A model generated the notes under the pieces. It was not told where the DNA came from, searched no databases, and worked only from the letters and a program-made list of their open reading frames with translations. From Anaerococcus vaginalis ATCC 51170 (GTDB lineage: Bacteria > Bacillota > Clostridia > Tissierellales > Peptoniphilaceae), in NCBI RefSeq assembly GCF_000163295.1, contig NZ_GG700527.1, forward strand, positions 948,348 to 1,009,644: a stretch of 61,297 nucleotides of DNA, written 5' to 3'. How positions within the stretch are numbered: position 1 is the stretch's first letter; every line of letters begins with the position of its first letter. The translations under genes were made by a program, and so were the position numbers. This document shows, one piece after another, positions 7,661-17,361 of the stretch.

Positions 7661-8452
7661 TCAACTATATAAAAGACTTTCTAATAACGATAAGGTTGTA
7701 ATAGAGCCTACTCCATTTTTACAAGTAACAATTTTTATATCTAAATCTTTTATATATTCATAATCAATATCGCCGTACATATTTCCATCTACAAAACTTA
7801 CTCCTGCATCAATTATTATTTGTCCATTTCTAAAATAATCTTTATTATAATAATTTGCTTTTCCAATTGCAGATATAAATATATCACAATTCTTAATTTT
7901 TTCTTTTTGATTTTTTGTTTTTGAATTAAAGAGTGTTACTGAAGCTTTTTTATAATTTAAATACATAGCTAATGGTTTTCCAATAATATTAGTTGAATTA
8001 GCTATTATTATATCCTTTCCCTCCAAGTCTAAATTCATATAATTAATAAATTTTATAATAGACTTTACTGTTTGTGGTAAATTCTCAAATTTTTTACTCA
8101 TTATTTTTCCTAAAGAATCATACTTAAAGCCATCTAAATCATTAAAAGGAATATTTTCTCTTAAATAATCTAGATCTGTCGACTCTAAGAGAGGTTGGAG
8201 AACTATAAAACCATCAATATTTTTTAAATTATTACAATAATTTATTATATCTAAATGATTATCTTCTTTACTAAATTCTTTATCAATATAATCAATATTA
8301 AATTCATTACATCTTCTTATAATTGCATTTTTATATTGATTTACAGCTAAATCATTATTTTGAGATATTATTAATAAGCTTTTCTTTTTATTGCAATATT
8401 TTATATTTTTTAATATATCATTTTTTATTTCATTTGACTTAATAATCTTCAT
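7661..8452 (-). CDS. FolD-like protein, catalytic Lys lost
   Basis: The 263-residue protein aligns end to end with FolD (methylene-THF dehydrogenase/cyclohydrolase): Y40 matches the substrate-site Tyr, NDLDGF matches DVDGF, NIIGKP matches the NADP loop and NGVGSIT matches GGVGPMT. The catalytic lysine of the YxxxK motif is replaced by Ile44. The QLPLP segment reads LQPLL, the PCTP segment reads PQTV, and a glycine of the nucleotide loop is changed. Either activity may be lost or altered. It may be a divergent paralogue rather than the housekeeping FolD. The ribosome-binding site is weak (AGGA). Confidence 0.78.
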   Translation of the reverse strand: MKIIKSNEIKNDILKNIKYCNKKKSLLIISQNNDLAVNQYKNAIIRRCNEFNIDYIDKEFSKEDNHLDIINYCNNLKNIDGFIVLQPLLESTDLDYLRENIPFNDLDGFKYDSLGKIMSKKFENLPQTVKSIIKFINYMNLDLEGKDIIIANSTNIIGKPLAMYLNYKKASVTLFNSKTKNQKEKIKNCDIFISAIGKANYYNKDYFRNGQIIIDAGVSFVDGNMYGDIDYEYIKDLDIKIVTCKNGVGSITTLSLLESLLYS

Positions 8453-8460
8453 AATTTAAT

Positions 8461-8492
8461 CCTAAAAAAACACCCCTAAGGGTGTTTTTAAT
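8461..8492 (-). terminator. Terminator of NlpC/P60 gene
   Basis: Minus-strand hairpin AACACCC TTA GGGGTGTT followed by TTTTTT, between the NlpC stop and the FolD-like start. Confidence 0.9.
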
Positions 8493-8500
8493 TTATTTAA

Positions 8501-10129
8501 TTAAAATATTCTTCTTGCTCCTGCAAATACTCTTTGACTCCATGAATTATAGATATTTCCAATTTGAACTCCAACTCCTGGACTTACTGCATGAACATAA
8601 TTACCATTATAATCAACAATCATTCCTACATGGTCTATAGATCCACTTTGATTAAAGAATACAAGATCTCCTGGTTGCAAATTATTGATACCTACTGAAT
8701 ATCCATTAGAGAATTGTGCAGCAGAATTTCTATTTAAATTAACTCCAATTTGTTTATAAGCATAATAAACTAAACCTGAACAATCAAATCCACTTGGAGA
8801 TGCTCCTCCCCACACGTAAGGATAACCAACAAATTGTCTAGCAATATTTGCAGCAGCTTGCCCACTTGCTGAAGCTTGAGGTGTTTGAGTTGCGGTTTGT
8901 TGTCCAATTGCATTATTATTTGATTTATTATTTTCTACAACTTGTTGTGGTTTAGCAACTTCTTTGCTTGAAAGTAGATTTGCACTTATATATCCACTTC
9001 TTCCATTATAGTTTACTTTCAACCATCCATTAGCTAATTGTCCACTAACTTTATCTCCCATAGTATAAGAGCCTATTATACTGTATGATGTTGATGCACC
9101 TGATCTAACATTTAATGCAGCTGTATTTACCCAACCTGTATAAGCTTGAGATTGAACTGTATTTTCTTGTTTTGCTGGTGTATTATTTTCTTGTTTTTTC
9201 TCAACAACTGGCTTTTTAACTTCTGTATTTGATAAACAGTTTGCAGATATATAAGCAACTTGTCCATTATAACTAATTTTTAACCAACCATTTTGAAGTG
9301 TTCCTGAAACTTTATCTCCTGTTGACAATGATCCAATAATGCTAGAACTTGTTCCTGCTCCACTTCTTACATTTAATGCACTAACATTTACCCAGCCAGT
9401 ATAACTTGTTGCTTGGCTAGCTTGTGCTTTTTTAGCTTCTTCAGCTTTTCTTGCTTCCTCAGCTTTTCTTGCTTCTTCAGCTTTTTTAGCTTCCTCAGCT
9501 TTTCTTGCCTCTTCTTGGGCTATTAAATCTTCTTGGTTAGTATCTTCTACAGCTTGATCAGATAAAAAGTCTAATTTTATGTATCCTTTATCAGTTTTTA
9601 ACCAACCATCTTCAACTTGTCCACTTACTTTAGTATTTTTATTTAATACGTCTATTACGTTATTTTCTTGATCATTTTTTGAAGATCTAACATTTAATGA
9701 TTCTACAGCTACAAACTTTTCAACTACAGGGCTTTGTTCTAAAGCTTGTTCAACTGTATTTTGATTTTTATTTTGATCTTCTTCTTTATTTTCTTGAATT
9801 TTTTCATCTACAGCTTTAACTATAGCATCTTCACTTGATGATTCAAAAAGTGTAGGATCAGCCAAATTTCTTGTTTTAGATAATTTTGCATCTTTTTTTG
9901 TATCTGTTTTTTCTGCAAATTTAGTATTTTTAACTTCGTTAGAATAATCTTTTTTTACAGAATTAACTTTGGATGCATATTCTTTTTCAATATAAGATAC
10001 ATTATTTTCTAATACCTTTTTTGATTGATCTTCTTTATCTAAATTATTAATCGTAGAAGCATAAGCAGAAGCACCTATTGTAACTGCGGCTAACACTCCT
10101 ATTGTCGATCCTATATTTTTCTTACTCAT
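8501..10129 (-). CDS. Secreted SH3b-NlpC/P60 peptidoglycan endopeptidase
   Basis: The 542-residue envelope hydrolase begins with a signal-like segment (GVLAAVTIGASAYAS, residues 11-25). A charged linker follows, then three SH3b domains (about 141-190, 242-300, 330-388; each contains LNVRS and DGWLK/NGWLK). Between the first and second lies a helical EEARKAEEAKKAEE-type repeat (207-236). The C-terminal NlpC/P60 domain (424-542) has Cys450 in FDCSG, His500 in DHVGM and His513 in YVHAVSPG as catalytic triad. It probably cuts stem peptides during growth or separation. The start follows a GGAGGAAAC ribosome-binding site. A promoter and a WalR-type box lie upstream. Confidence 0.95.
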   Translation of the reverse strand: MSKKNIGSTIGVLAAVTIGASAYASTINNLDKEDQSKKVLENNVSYIEKEYASKVNSVKKDYSNEVKNTKFAEKTDTKKDAKLSKTRNLADPTLFESSSEDAIVKAVDEKIQENKEEDQNKNQNTVEQALEQSPVVEKFVAVESLNVRSSKNDQENNVIDVLNKNTKVSGQVEDGWLKTDKGYIKLDFLSDQAVEDTNQEDLIAQEEARKAEEAKKAEEARKAEEARKAEEAKKAQASQATSYTGWVNVSALNVRSGAGTSSSIIGSLSTGDKVSGTLQNGWLKISYNGQVAYISANCLSNTEVKKPVVEKKQENNTPAKQENTVQSQAYTGWVNTAALNVRSGASTSYSIIGSYTMGDKVSGQLANGWLKVNYNGRSGYISANLLSSKEVAKPQQVVENNKSNNNAIGQQTATQTPQASASGQAAANIARQFVGYPYVWGGASPSGFDCSGLVYYAYKQIGVNLNRNSAAQFSNGYSVGINNLQPGDLVFFNQSGSIDHVGMIVDYNGNYVHAVSPGVGVQIGNIYNSWSQRVFAGARRIF

Positions 10130-10180
10130 TGTTTCCTCCGTTTAAAATTTGTTTTTTTATCTGTTATGAAATCTAGAATT

Positions 10181-10209
10181 ATAATATAACTTTTTAACAA
10201 AATAGTCAA
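10181..10209 (-). promoter_or_regulatory. Promoter of NlpC/P60 gene
   Basis: Minus-strand TTGACT (10204-10209) and TATTAT (10181-10186) with a 17-nt spacer, about 50 nt before the ATG. Confidence 0.75.
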
Positions 10210-10215
10210 TAAGAA

Positions 10216-10232
10216 GTTACAAAAAAATTACA
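10216..10232 (-). promoter_or_regulatory. WalR-like box upstream of NlpC/P60
   Basis: On the minus strand TGTAAT-N5-TGTAAC matches the WalR (YycF) consensus TGTWAH-N5-TGTWAH at all positions. It ends 7 nt before the -35 box, where an activator would bind. WalRK controls autolysins in other Firmicutes. Whether this organism has WalR is not shown by the window. Confidence 0.6.
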
Positions 10233-10374
10233 CTTTTTGACATATTTTTTATGTTTATTTGTGAAAACACTTGTACAAACCCAATTTATTTAAAATATTT
10301 GAAAAATTATTTTTATTTCGTAACTTTTTCTATATTTTTTTCTTATTTGTTACAATTTATTTTTAAATTTTCCA

Positions 10375-10411
10375 ATAAAAAAACTACCCTTTTATATTAG
10401 GATAGTTAAAT
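10375..10411 (-). terminator. Terminator of rnpB
   Basis: Minus-strand hairpin AACTATCCT...AGGGTAGTT followed by TTTTTT, downstream of the RNase P RNA. The rest of 10233-10374 is AT-rich with no recognisable gene. Confidence 0.8.
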
Positions 10412-10422
10412 TTAATAAAAAT

Positions 10423-10754
10423 AGAGTAAATCTATAAGCCGTGTTCTGTTAAAAATAATCATCTATCTAGGCTAATTGTCACCAATTAGCTCAAGCGAAC
10501 TACCATACTGGACTGTTTCGAGTAGAAATCCTAATGTCCCTTTTGTTCTTGCACCGGATGGGGTTTACACAGCATAATTATCACTAATTATCTGGTGAGC
10601 TCTTACCTCACCGTTCCACCCTTACCAAAAATTTTTGGCGGTATACTTTCTTTTGCACTTGCCTGAAGGTCACCCTTACTAGACGTTATCTAGCATCCTT
10701 ACTCTGTGGTGCACGGACTTTCCTCGTCATTGACGCGATTATTCAATTTACTCC
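10423..10754 (-). ncRNA. rnpB: RNase P RNA
   Basis: The catalytic RNA that trims tRNA 5' ends. The universal blocks are present on the minus strand: GAGGAAAGTCCGTGC near the 5' end and ACAGAACACGGCTTAT near the 3' end. P1 forms between GGAGTAAAT (5') and ATTTACTCT (3'), which fixes both ends. The GTGCAAAAGAAAGTATACCGCC region resembles the bacterial type A fold. Length is about 332 nt. Confidence 0.95.
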
Positions 10755-10761
10755 GTTATTT

Positions 10762-10789
10762 ATTTTATCATAATTTTTTTATTTGTAAA
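10762..10789 (-). promoter_or_regulatory. Promoter of rnpB
   Basis: Minus-strand TTTACA (10784-10789), 16-nt spacer, TAAAAT (10762-10767). The expected start falls within a base or two of the RNA 5' end deduced from P1. Confidence 0.6.
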
Positions 10790-10791
10790 GA

Positions 10792-11559
10792 TTATATAAA
10801 TTCTCTATATGAATCTTTTTTTGCGCATGCGTATATTCCTGTTGCAAAATTTTTTTCTAATAAATCTTTTATCATATAAATAATATGATTTTCGCTTGCG
10901 AAATGTCCTGGATCGACTATATTTATTTTTTTACAATTATCTATAGCCTCATGATATTTTACATCACTTGTTACAATAAGATCGCAATTTTTATCAATTG
11001 CATCATTTATAAAATCACTGCCAGCTCCTCCACAAAGAGCAACTTTTTCTATTTTTTTATCCTTATCTCCATAAAGTATAAGTCCTTTACAATTTAATTT
11101 TTCTTTTATATATTTTGAAAAATCATAAGCTGTTATTTCATCTGTATATCCAAATCTTGCCATAGGATTTTCATTATTTGTATCTAAATTTGAAATATCT
11201 CTAAGCTCTAAAAGTTTTGCTAAATTATCATTTACTCCGCCTTTACCTATATCAAGATTGGTATGCATGGCAAAAACTGTAATATCATTTTTAATTAAAT
11301 CTTTAATTATCTTTCCCTTTTCTTCGTTTAAGTCTATTGATTTAATTGAAGAAAATAAAAATGGATGATGATTTATAATCAAATTACAAGATTTCTCTTT
11401 TGCTTTTTGTATTGTTTGTTCATCAAGATCCAAAGAAATCATTATGTTTGTTAGGTCATTTTCTATATTTCCAATTTGAAGTCCAGAATTGTCCCAATCT
11501 TCTTGTAGTGAAAGTGGAAATCTTTCTTCCAAAAATTTAATTACATCTTTTATTTTCAT
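10792..11559 (-). CDS. Nif3-like dinuclear metal centre protein
   Basis: The 255-residue protein belongs to the Nif3/YqfO (DUF34) family of hexameric dinuclear-metal proteins, sometimes annotated GTP cyclohydrolase I type 2. Metal-binding motifs are INHHPFLF, HTNLD and GHFASENH. This is the short form without the PII-like insert of B. subtilis YqfO. It overlaps trmK by 23 nt and ends the dnaG-rpoD-trmK-nif3 cluster. The precise biochemical role of this family is unsettled. Confidence 0.9.
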   Translation of the reverse strand: MKIKDVIKFLEERFPLSLQEDWDNSGLQIGNIENDLTNIMISLDLDEQTIQKAKEKSCNLIINHHPFLFSSIKSIDLNEEKGKIIKDLIKNDITVFAMHTNLDIGKGGVNDNLAKLLELRDISNLDTNNENPMARFGYTDEITAYDFSKYIKEKLNCKGLILYGDKDKKIEKVALCGGAGSDFINDAIDKNCDLIVTSDVKYHEAIDNCKKINIVDPGHFASENHIIYMIKDLLEKNFATGIYACAKKDSYREFI

Positions 11560-12232
11560 AATTTTTAACCTCTTCTATAGCTTTTAATCTTTCTTCAATA
11601 AGGTCTAATCCTTGTTTATTTTCTGAAAATTTTTCTATATTTTCTTTAAATTTTATATTTTTCTTATAAATTTGATCAAGTCTTTTTTTTAATAATGGAT
11701 TGATATCTTGGTAGATAAATTTACCAAAATAAATTTCTCCCAAAGAAAGTTTTCTATCTTTTCCATTCTTAAATCTAATTATATCGTAATGTTTTCTACC
11801 ATCTTTAATAAGAAAATCCTTATCAATAAAAAAATTATTTTCATTTAAAAATTTTCTTAATTTTTCATTTCCTATATTTCCTTCACCAATTACATAATCA
11901 AGTTTTCTTATCTTTTCTATATTATTAGAAATAATTTCAATTATAGTAACTGCACCCATTCCTGCAATTATGGCTATTTGATTGTCTTTTATTTCTATAT
12001 CATTTAGTCCGTCACAAACTTTTGTTTTTATTATTTTTTTTAAATTATCATCTAGCTTTTCTTCTAGTTTTTGAAGGCTTTTTTTTGAAATGTCTGTTGC
12101 AAGAATTTCTTTTGATATTTCATTTTTTGCTAAATATAAAGGGACTAATCCATGATCAGTCCCAATATCAATTACTTTTTTACCTTCATCAACTAGCTTT
12201 GCTATTTTTTCTAGTCGTTTAGTAATTTTCAT
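11537..12232 (-). CDS. trmK: tRNA (adenine(22)-N1)-methyltransferase
   Basis: The 231-residue SAM-dependent methyltransferase (TrmK/YqfN, COG2384) modifies A22 of tRNA. The SAM-binding motif VIDIGTDHGLVPLYLA lies near residue 20, and IAGMGAVTIIEII corresponds to motif IV. Its ATG directly follows the rpoD stop codon with no spacer. The position between rpoD and nif3 is conserved in Firmicutes. Confidence 0.92.
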   Translation of the reverse strand: MKITKRLEKIAKLVDEGKKVIDIGTDHGLVPLYLAKNEISKEILATDISKKSLQKLEEKLDDNLKKIIKTKVCDGLNDIEIKDNQIAIIAGMGAVTIIEIISNNIEKIRKLDYVIGEGNIGNEKLRKFLNENNFFIDKDFLIKDGRKHYDIIRFKNGKDRKLSLGEIYFGKFIYQDINPLLKKRLDQIYKKNIKFKENIEKFSENKQGLDLIEERLKAIEEVKNYENKRCN

Positions 12233-14077
12233 TTATAAAAAGTCTTTCAATAATTCACTCTTATTAGGCGATTTTAATTTTCTTAGCGCCTTTGCTTCTA
12301 TTTGTCTAATTCTCTCGCGTGTAACATCAAATTCTTTGCCAACTTCTTCTAATGTTCTTGGAGTTCCATCTATAAGTCCAAATCTTAATTGTAAAACTCT
12401 TTTTTCTCTTGCTCCAAGACAAGATAAGACATCATTTAGTTGATCTCTAAGCATTGAATAATTTGCTGCATCATCAGGATTTATAGCTGTATCATCTTCT
12501 ATAAAATCTCCCAAATGGCTGTCTTCTTCTTCGCCTATTGGCGTTTCCAAACTAACAGGTTCTTGGGCAATTTTTCTTATCTCTTGAACTTTTTCAACTT
12601 CAATTCCCATTTGCTCAGCAATTTCTTCGTTTGATGGATCACGACCTAAATCTTGAACTAATTGTCTTTGAATTCTAACTAATTTATTTATTGTTTCAAC
12701 CATGTGAACAGGAATTCTAATTGTTCTAGCTTGGTCGGCAATAGCACGAGTTATAGCTTGTCTTATCCACCAAGTTGCATAAGTGGAAAATTTAAATCCT
12801 CTGTTGTAATCATACTTATCAACTGCTTTCATAAGTCCCATATTTCCTTCTTGAATCAAATCCAAAAAGCTCATTCCACGACCTACATATTTTTTTGCAA
12901 TTGATACAACAAGCCTTAAATTTGTCTCTGCTAATTTTTGTTTTGCCCTATTTGCATCAAATATTGCCCTATTCAATCTTTTTACATCGTCTGCATCAAA
13001 TCCTTGATCTTCAAAAATTTTCTTGCACAGATTTTTGGTTTTTGTAAATCTTTCCAAATCTTTTATACTTGATTCTGAAAGCGGCTTATATTCATAAACT
13101 TGCCTGGCTTTGTTTGAAAAATTTATTAAATCGTTAATTATCAGCCTATCATTGGTTTTTAAAATTTCATTTTCAGCTCCCTTTTTGTAAAGGTCTGAAA
13201 AAGCTAAATAAATTAGTGAAACTATATCGTCAGATTCTTTTGTTGCAACTAATTTTCCAAAATTATCAAATAAATCACACAAAATATTTGCTTCTTTTTC
13301 GCTTAATTCTTTGTCTGCTATAGATTTTTGTGCAATATTGCAAATTAGTATTTTAGATTTTATGGCTTCCAATTGCTCATCTGTTAATTCTTGGTTTAAC
13401 ATATTTTCAAACTGATTTCCAATTTCAATCAATGACTCAAGATTTGTTTTTGTTTCATCATCTAATTCTTTATTTTCTAAAATTGATTGATTTGCACCAA
13501 GTATAGTTAATGAAAGATCTCCATAAAATATATCTAAAGCAAGTTTTACTTTATTTTGTTTGGTAAGTTTTTTGCCACTTTTACTCCTGAAAGCAATATC
13601 TCCTAGCTCCATTTTTTTCGCCAAAAATATTTCTTCGTGAGCATCTAATAGCTTAACTTTTCCAATTTCTTTTAAATACATTTTTACAGGGTCATCCAAC
13701 TTTATACCAGTGATAGCTTCATCTTGCATAAACTTTTTTTCTAACTTTTGCTTATTAGAAACTTTTTTCATGTGATCTTCAAGTTTTTCATCTGAAAAAT
13801 CTTCATCGTCATCATTATCAAGATCTTCTCTGATTTCTTCGTCATCTTCATCTTCGTCCAAAACAGTTCTTTGTTCTTCAACAATCTCTATTCCATTGGA
13901 TATAATTTGGCCTATAACATATTTTTTGCTTTCATCTTCCATTTCTTTAAAGGTCTCAAAAGTGTAAACTTGTTTGTAAGTTACAACCCCATCTTGAGAT
14001 TCACTAATAGATTTAAATTCATCTATTATTTCCCTTAGAAGATCATCTTCTAGCATCTTTTCGTTATCACTAGTCAT
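12233..14077 (-). CDS. rpoD: Primary sigma factor, large insert
   Basis: The 614-residue housekeeping sigma factor directs RNA polymerase to TTGACA/TATAAT promoters. It has an N-terminal region 1.1-like part (1-70), an acidic stretch (73-100), region 1.2 ([11 protein letters not shown], about 129-160), region 2 (about 369-450, including [15 protein letters not shown]), region 3 and region 4 with the helix-turn-helix [20 protein letters not shown] (575-594). About 205 residues (162-368) separate 1.2 from 2.1. This non-conserved region is absent from B. subtilis SigA (about 370 aa) but present in E. coli-like sigma-70. Start by GGAGGGG. Confidence 0.96.
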   Translation of the reverse strand: MTSDNEKMLEDDLLREIIDEFKSISESQDGVVTYKQVYTFETFKEMEDESKKYVIGQIISNGIEIVEEQRTVLDEDEDDEEIREDLDNDDDEDFSDEKLEDHMKKVSNKQKLEKKFMQDEAITGIKLDDPVKMYLKEIGKVKLLDAHEEIFLAKKMELGDIAFRSKSGKKLTKQNKVKLALDIFYGDLSLTILGANQSILENKELDDETKTNLESLIEIGNQFENMLNQELTDEQLEAIKSKILICNIAQKSIADKELSEKEANILCDLFDNFGKLVATKESDDIVSLIYLAFSDLYKKGAENEILKTNDRLIINDLINFSNKARQVYEYKPLSESSIKDLERFTKTKNLCKKIFEDQGFDADDVKRLNRAIFDANRAKQKLAETNLRLVVSIAKKYVGRGMSFLDLIQEGNMGLMKAVDKYDYNRGFKFSTYATWWIRQAITRAIADQARTIRIPVHMVETINKLVRIQRQLVQDLGRDPSNEEIAEQMGIEVEKVQEIRKIAQEPVSLETPIGEEEDSHLGDFIEDDTAINPDDAANYSMLRDQLNDVLSCLGAREKRVLQLRFGLIDGTPRTLEEVGKEFDVTRERIRQIEAKALRKLKSPNKSELLKDFL

Positions 14078-14103
14078 AAGTCTCCCCTCCAGCTTTGAAG
14101 TGA

Positions 14104-15777
14104 TTAGTCTCTATTTCTTAACTTTTTTAAAAGTTTTTTTCTATTTTCTAAATTTATTTTTTCTATTAATTCTTTTCCTACAATCTTATTGGACTTATCT
14201 TTGATGTAATCTATAATAAATTGGTAGTCATTCGAAAAATTTTCGCTTATCTTATCAAAACCATTTTTGTCAATATATTCTTTTATTTCAAGCAATTTTT
14301 CATCCACTATTACTTGATCAAAAAACTCTTTATTTTCATCATACTCATCTTTTTGATTAAGATATAATCTTAATGCTTCAAGCTCATTTGTGGAAACAGA
14401 ATATTTTTTTCTTTCAATAATTGTGTTTTGATTGGCGTTAAAATTTTTAAAATCATTTTTATTATAAAAACTATCTTTATTTTGATTTTTGTAAGTCTTT
14501 TTGTAGTTATCATTATACTTTAAGACAGATTCTTTTAAAGTAGATTTATCTATATCAAAAAGTTTGCTTACATTATTTATGAAAATTTCTCTAGTAAGAT
14601 CTGATTTTATTGAAGATAAAAATTCTATAAATAAATTTAATTTTTCAAATTTTTCATTGTCCTTACTATCTGCATATAAGTCGAGAATTTTATTATACTT
14701 GTAATTGTAAACATCACTAGCCTCATCCATTTTTTTAATAAAAGCATCTCTGCCATATTTTTTTACAAAATCATCTGGATCAAGACCTTTTTCAAGGCTA
14801 ATTATATTAGGTTTTATTCCTTCATCTAATAAAATTTCAATTGCCCTATCTGTAGCTTTTATTCCAGCATTATCTTCGTCGTAGCAAATATAAACATTTT
14901 TCGCATATCTTTTTAAAAGTTTTGCCTGATCATTTGTAAGAGATGTCCCAAGACTTGCAACAGCTTGGTCAATGCCTTGATTATTTAAACCAATTACATC
15001 CATATATCCTTCAACCAAGATAATATCTTTATTAGATTGTTTTTTGAAAATATTTAAACCATAGAGGTTGTATCTTTTTTTAAAAACTTGGCTTTCTGGT
15101 GAATTTAAATATTTTGGCATAGTAGAATCAATACTTCTTCCACCAAATCCAATAACTTTTCCATAGTGATTTATAATTGGAAAAATCAATCTATTTCTGT
15201 ACTTATCATAATATTTTCCATTTTGAGATTTTTTAATTAAACCCAAATTTTCAATATCATCCAAAAGATAATCTTTATTTTTTACATAATTTAATAAATC
15301 ATCCCAAGAATTTTTTGCAAAACCCAGCATAAAAGTATTTACAATATTTGATCTAAATCCTCTGTTTTTTAAATAAATTTGTCCCGCCTTATCAGTCAAC
15401 AAATTTTTGTAAAAATACATCATTATATCTTTATTAATATCGTAATATCTATTTAAAATTTTATTTTCTTTAGAAGATTTTGTATCATCAAGTTTTATAC
15501 CAGCTTTTTTAGCCAAATATTTCATAGAATCAATATAGGAAAGTCCTTCTTTGTGCATAATAAAAGAAACAACATCTCCACCTTCGCCACAACCGAAGCA
15601 ATGAAATAATTGTTTCCTGTCATCAACTGTAAAGGATGGTGTCTTTTCGTTGTGAAAAGGACACAAACCCTTATAAGAGTTTCCAGATTTTTTTAAATCT
15701 ACATAATCTCCAATAATTGCTACAATATCTGAATTTTCTAAAATTTCATTTTTCTTTTCATCAGATATAAACACCAT
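14104..15777 (-). CDS. dnaG: DNA primase
   Basis: The 557-residue primase makes RNA primers at the replication fork. The N-terminal CHC2 zinc finger has Cys39, His42, Cys60 and Cys63. The catalytic core includes IGFGGR, the TOPRIM motifs [12 protein letters not shown] and [11 protein letters not shown], and [16 protein letters not shown]. The C-terminal helicase-binding part is short and lysine/asparagine-rich. The ATG follows GGGGTGG. It lies 26 nt upstream of rpoD, the usual dnaG-rpoD pairing. Confidence 0.96.
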   Translation of the reverse strand: MVFISDEKKNEILENSDIVAIIGDYVDLKKSGNSYKGLCPFHNEKTPSFTVDDRKQLFHCFGCGEGGDVVSFIMHKEGLSYIDSMKYLAKKAGIKLDDTKSSKENKILNRYYDINKDIMMYFYKNLLTDKAGQIYLKNRGFRSNIVNTFMLGFAKNSWDDLLNYVKNKDYLLDDIENLGLIKKSQNGKYYDKYRNRLIFPIINHYGKVIGFGGRSIDSTMPKYLNSPESQVFKKRYNLYGLNIFKKQSNKDIILVEGYMDVIGLNNQGIDQAVASLGTSLTNDQAKLLKRYAKNVYICYDEDNAGIKATDRAIEILLDEGIKPNIISLEKGLDPDDFVKKYGRDAFIKKMDEASDVYNYKYNKILDLYADSKDNEKFEKLNLFIEFLSSIKSDLTREIFINNVSKLFDIDKSTLKESVLKYNDNYKKTYKNQNKDSFYNKNDFKNFNANQNTIIERKKYSVSTNELEALRLYLNQKDEYDENKEFFDQVIVDEKLLEIKEYIDKNGFDKISENFSNDYQFIIDYIKDKSNKIVGKELIEKINLENRKKLLKKLRNRD

Positions 15778-15846
15778 TAAACCACCCCTTGATATAAAAG
15801 CTATTATACTTTTGTAATTTTTTTATTCAATAAATTAAAATAAAAT

Positions 15847-15882
15847 AAAAAATAAGAATCCTAGATAAATTAGGATTCTTAT
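15847..15882 (-). terminator. Terminator of aldehyde dehydrogenase gene
   Basis: The 13-bp stem AATAAGAATCCTA/TAGGATTCTTATT includes the stop codon itself and is followed on the minus strand by TTTTTTATTTT. Confidence 0.88.
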
Positions 15883-17252
15883 TTGAAAATTTTTTTAATT
15901 ATTTTTTCTTGACCTTTTGAATATGGTGGATATTTTATTTTTATATCAATATTGTTCGACCTAATCATTATAGATTTTCTGTTTGAAAAATTCATAAAAC
16001 CAAATTTCCCATGATAACCACCCATTCCACTTTCTCCAACTCCTCCAAATTCTAAATTAGGATTTGTCAAATGCATTATTGTATCATTTATACAAACTCC
16101 ACCAGATGACAAATCATAAGTTAGTCTATCAATATGTTCTTGGTCTTCACTAAAAATATACATTGAAAGAGGTTTATCCATAAATTTTAATTTTTCTATT
16201 ACTTTAAAAATATCATCATATTCTATTACTGGAAGAATTGGTCCAAAAATTTCTTCTTGCATAATTTTATTTACAAAATCTACATCATCAATTATTGTAG
16301 GCTCAATTTTTAAAGTTTTTGAATTATACAAACCACCAGTGTAAATATTTTGACCTTCCATCAAATTAATTAGTCTTTCAAAAGAATTTTTGTCAATTAT
16401 TCTTGGATAATCAGGATTTTCCAATGCTCTGTCGCCATAAAATTCTAATATTGTTTGTTTCATCAATCTCAAAAGTTCTTTTTTAACATCTTTATGAACC
16501 AACAAATAATCTGGAGCAACGCAAGTTTGTCCGCTGTTTAAAAGCTTTCCCCAAATAATTCTTTTTGCGGCAAATTTTAAATTTGCACTTTCATCAACTA
16601 TACAAGGAGATTTGCCACCAAGCTCAAGAGTAACTTTTGTCAAATTTTCACTTGCTTTTTTCATAATAATTTTTCCAACTTTTTGAGAGCCAGTAAAAAA
16701 TATATGGTCGTATTTGTAAGATAAAAGTTCATCATGACTTACTTTTTCATTATCAACGCAATAAATAAACGCCCTATCAAAACTTTCATCCAATAATTTT
16801 TTTATTATTTTTGATGTATAAGAAGATTTTTTTGAAGTTTTTAAAATTACAGTATTACCACTTGAAATTGCATTTACAATTGGATTTATTGCAAGCAAAA
16901 ACGGATAATTCCATGGAGAAATAATTAAAGTCACACCCAAAGGTTCATATCTTGTAAAAGATTTTGCAGGCATTGCCTCCATATTTGTAATCTCTCTTGT
17001 ATCTTTCATCCAATCTGATAAATTTTTTAAGGAAAAATCTATTTCTGCATAGGCACTTGCAATTTCTGAAATATAAGATTCTGTGCTTGATTTATTTAAA
17101 TCCATTTTTAAGGCATAAATAATTTCTTCCTTATACTTATCAATAGAATTTTTTAAAGTTATTAAAGCTTTTTTTCTAAAATCTTCTGTATTGGTTAAGC
17201 CAGTTCTAAAAAATATTTTTTGTTCATTTATAATTTTTTCTAATTCTTTCAT
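15879..17252 (-). CDS. Aldehyde dehydrogenase (class 3-like)
   Basis: The 457-residue NAD(P)-dependent aldehyde dehydrogenase has the NPWNYPF-like segment SPWNYPFLL, the catalytic Glu in LELGGKSP, the catalytic Cys in GQTCVAPDY and the EEIFGPILPV motif. Length and motifs match the class 3/YwdH/AlkH group that oxidises fatty or aromatic aldehydes. The tail (YPPYSKGQEKIIKKIFK) is basic and might touch membranes, but there is no clear transmembrane segment. Flanked by terminators, so monocistronic. The substrate is not predictable. Confidence 0.93.
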   Translation of the reverse strand: MKELEKIINEQKIFFRTGLTNTEDFRKKALITLKNSIDKYKEEIIYALKMDLNKSSTESYISEIASAYAEIDFSLKNLSDWMKDTREITNMEAMPAKSFTRYEPLGVTLIISPWNYPFLLAINPIVNAISSGNTVILKTSKKSSYTSKIIKKLLDESFDRAFIYCVDNEKVSHDELLSYKYDHIFFTGSQKVGKIIMKKASENLTKVTLELGGKSPCIVDESANLKFAAKRIIWGKLLNSGQTCVAPDYLLVHKDVKKELLRLMKQTILEFYGDRALENPDYPRIIDKNSFERLINLMEGQNIYTGGLYNSKTLKIEPTIIDDVDFVNKIMQEEIFGPILPVIEYDDIFKVIEKLKFMDKPLSMYIFSEDQEHIDRLTYDLSSGGVCINDTIMHLTNPNLEFGGVGESGMGGYHGKFGFMNFSNRKSIMIRSNNIDIKIKYPPYSKGQEKIIKKIFK

Positions 17253-17293
17253 ATCTTACCTCGCTTACTTTACCTATACCCAATTTTAAACAA

Positions 17294-17330
17294 TAAAAAA
17301 ACACCAGCTTAAATTATTAAGCTAGTGAAA
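17294..17330 (-). terminator. Terminator of PfkB kinase gene
   Basis: Minus-strand hairpin CACTAGCTTA...TAAGCTGGTG followed by TTTTTTT. Confidence 0.88.
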
Positions 17331-17361
17331 AATTATTTTTTTGATTTTTAATCATATAGCT

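Noticed and set aside
9424-9513. Tandem repeat or CRISPR-like array
   Set aside because: It is the in-frame Glu/Ala/Lys repeat encoding the coiled linker of the NlpC/P60 protein; there are no spacers.
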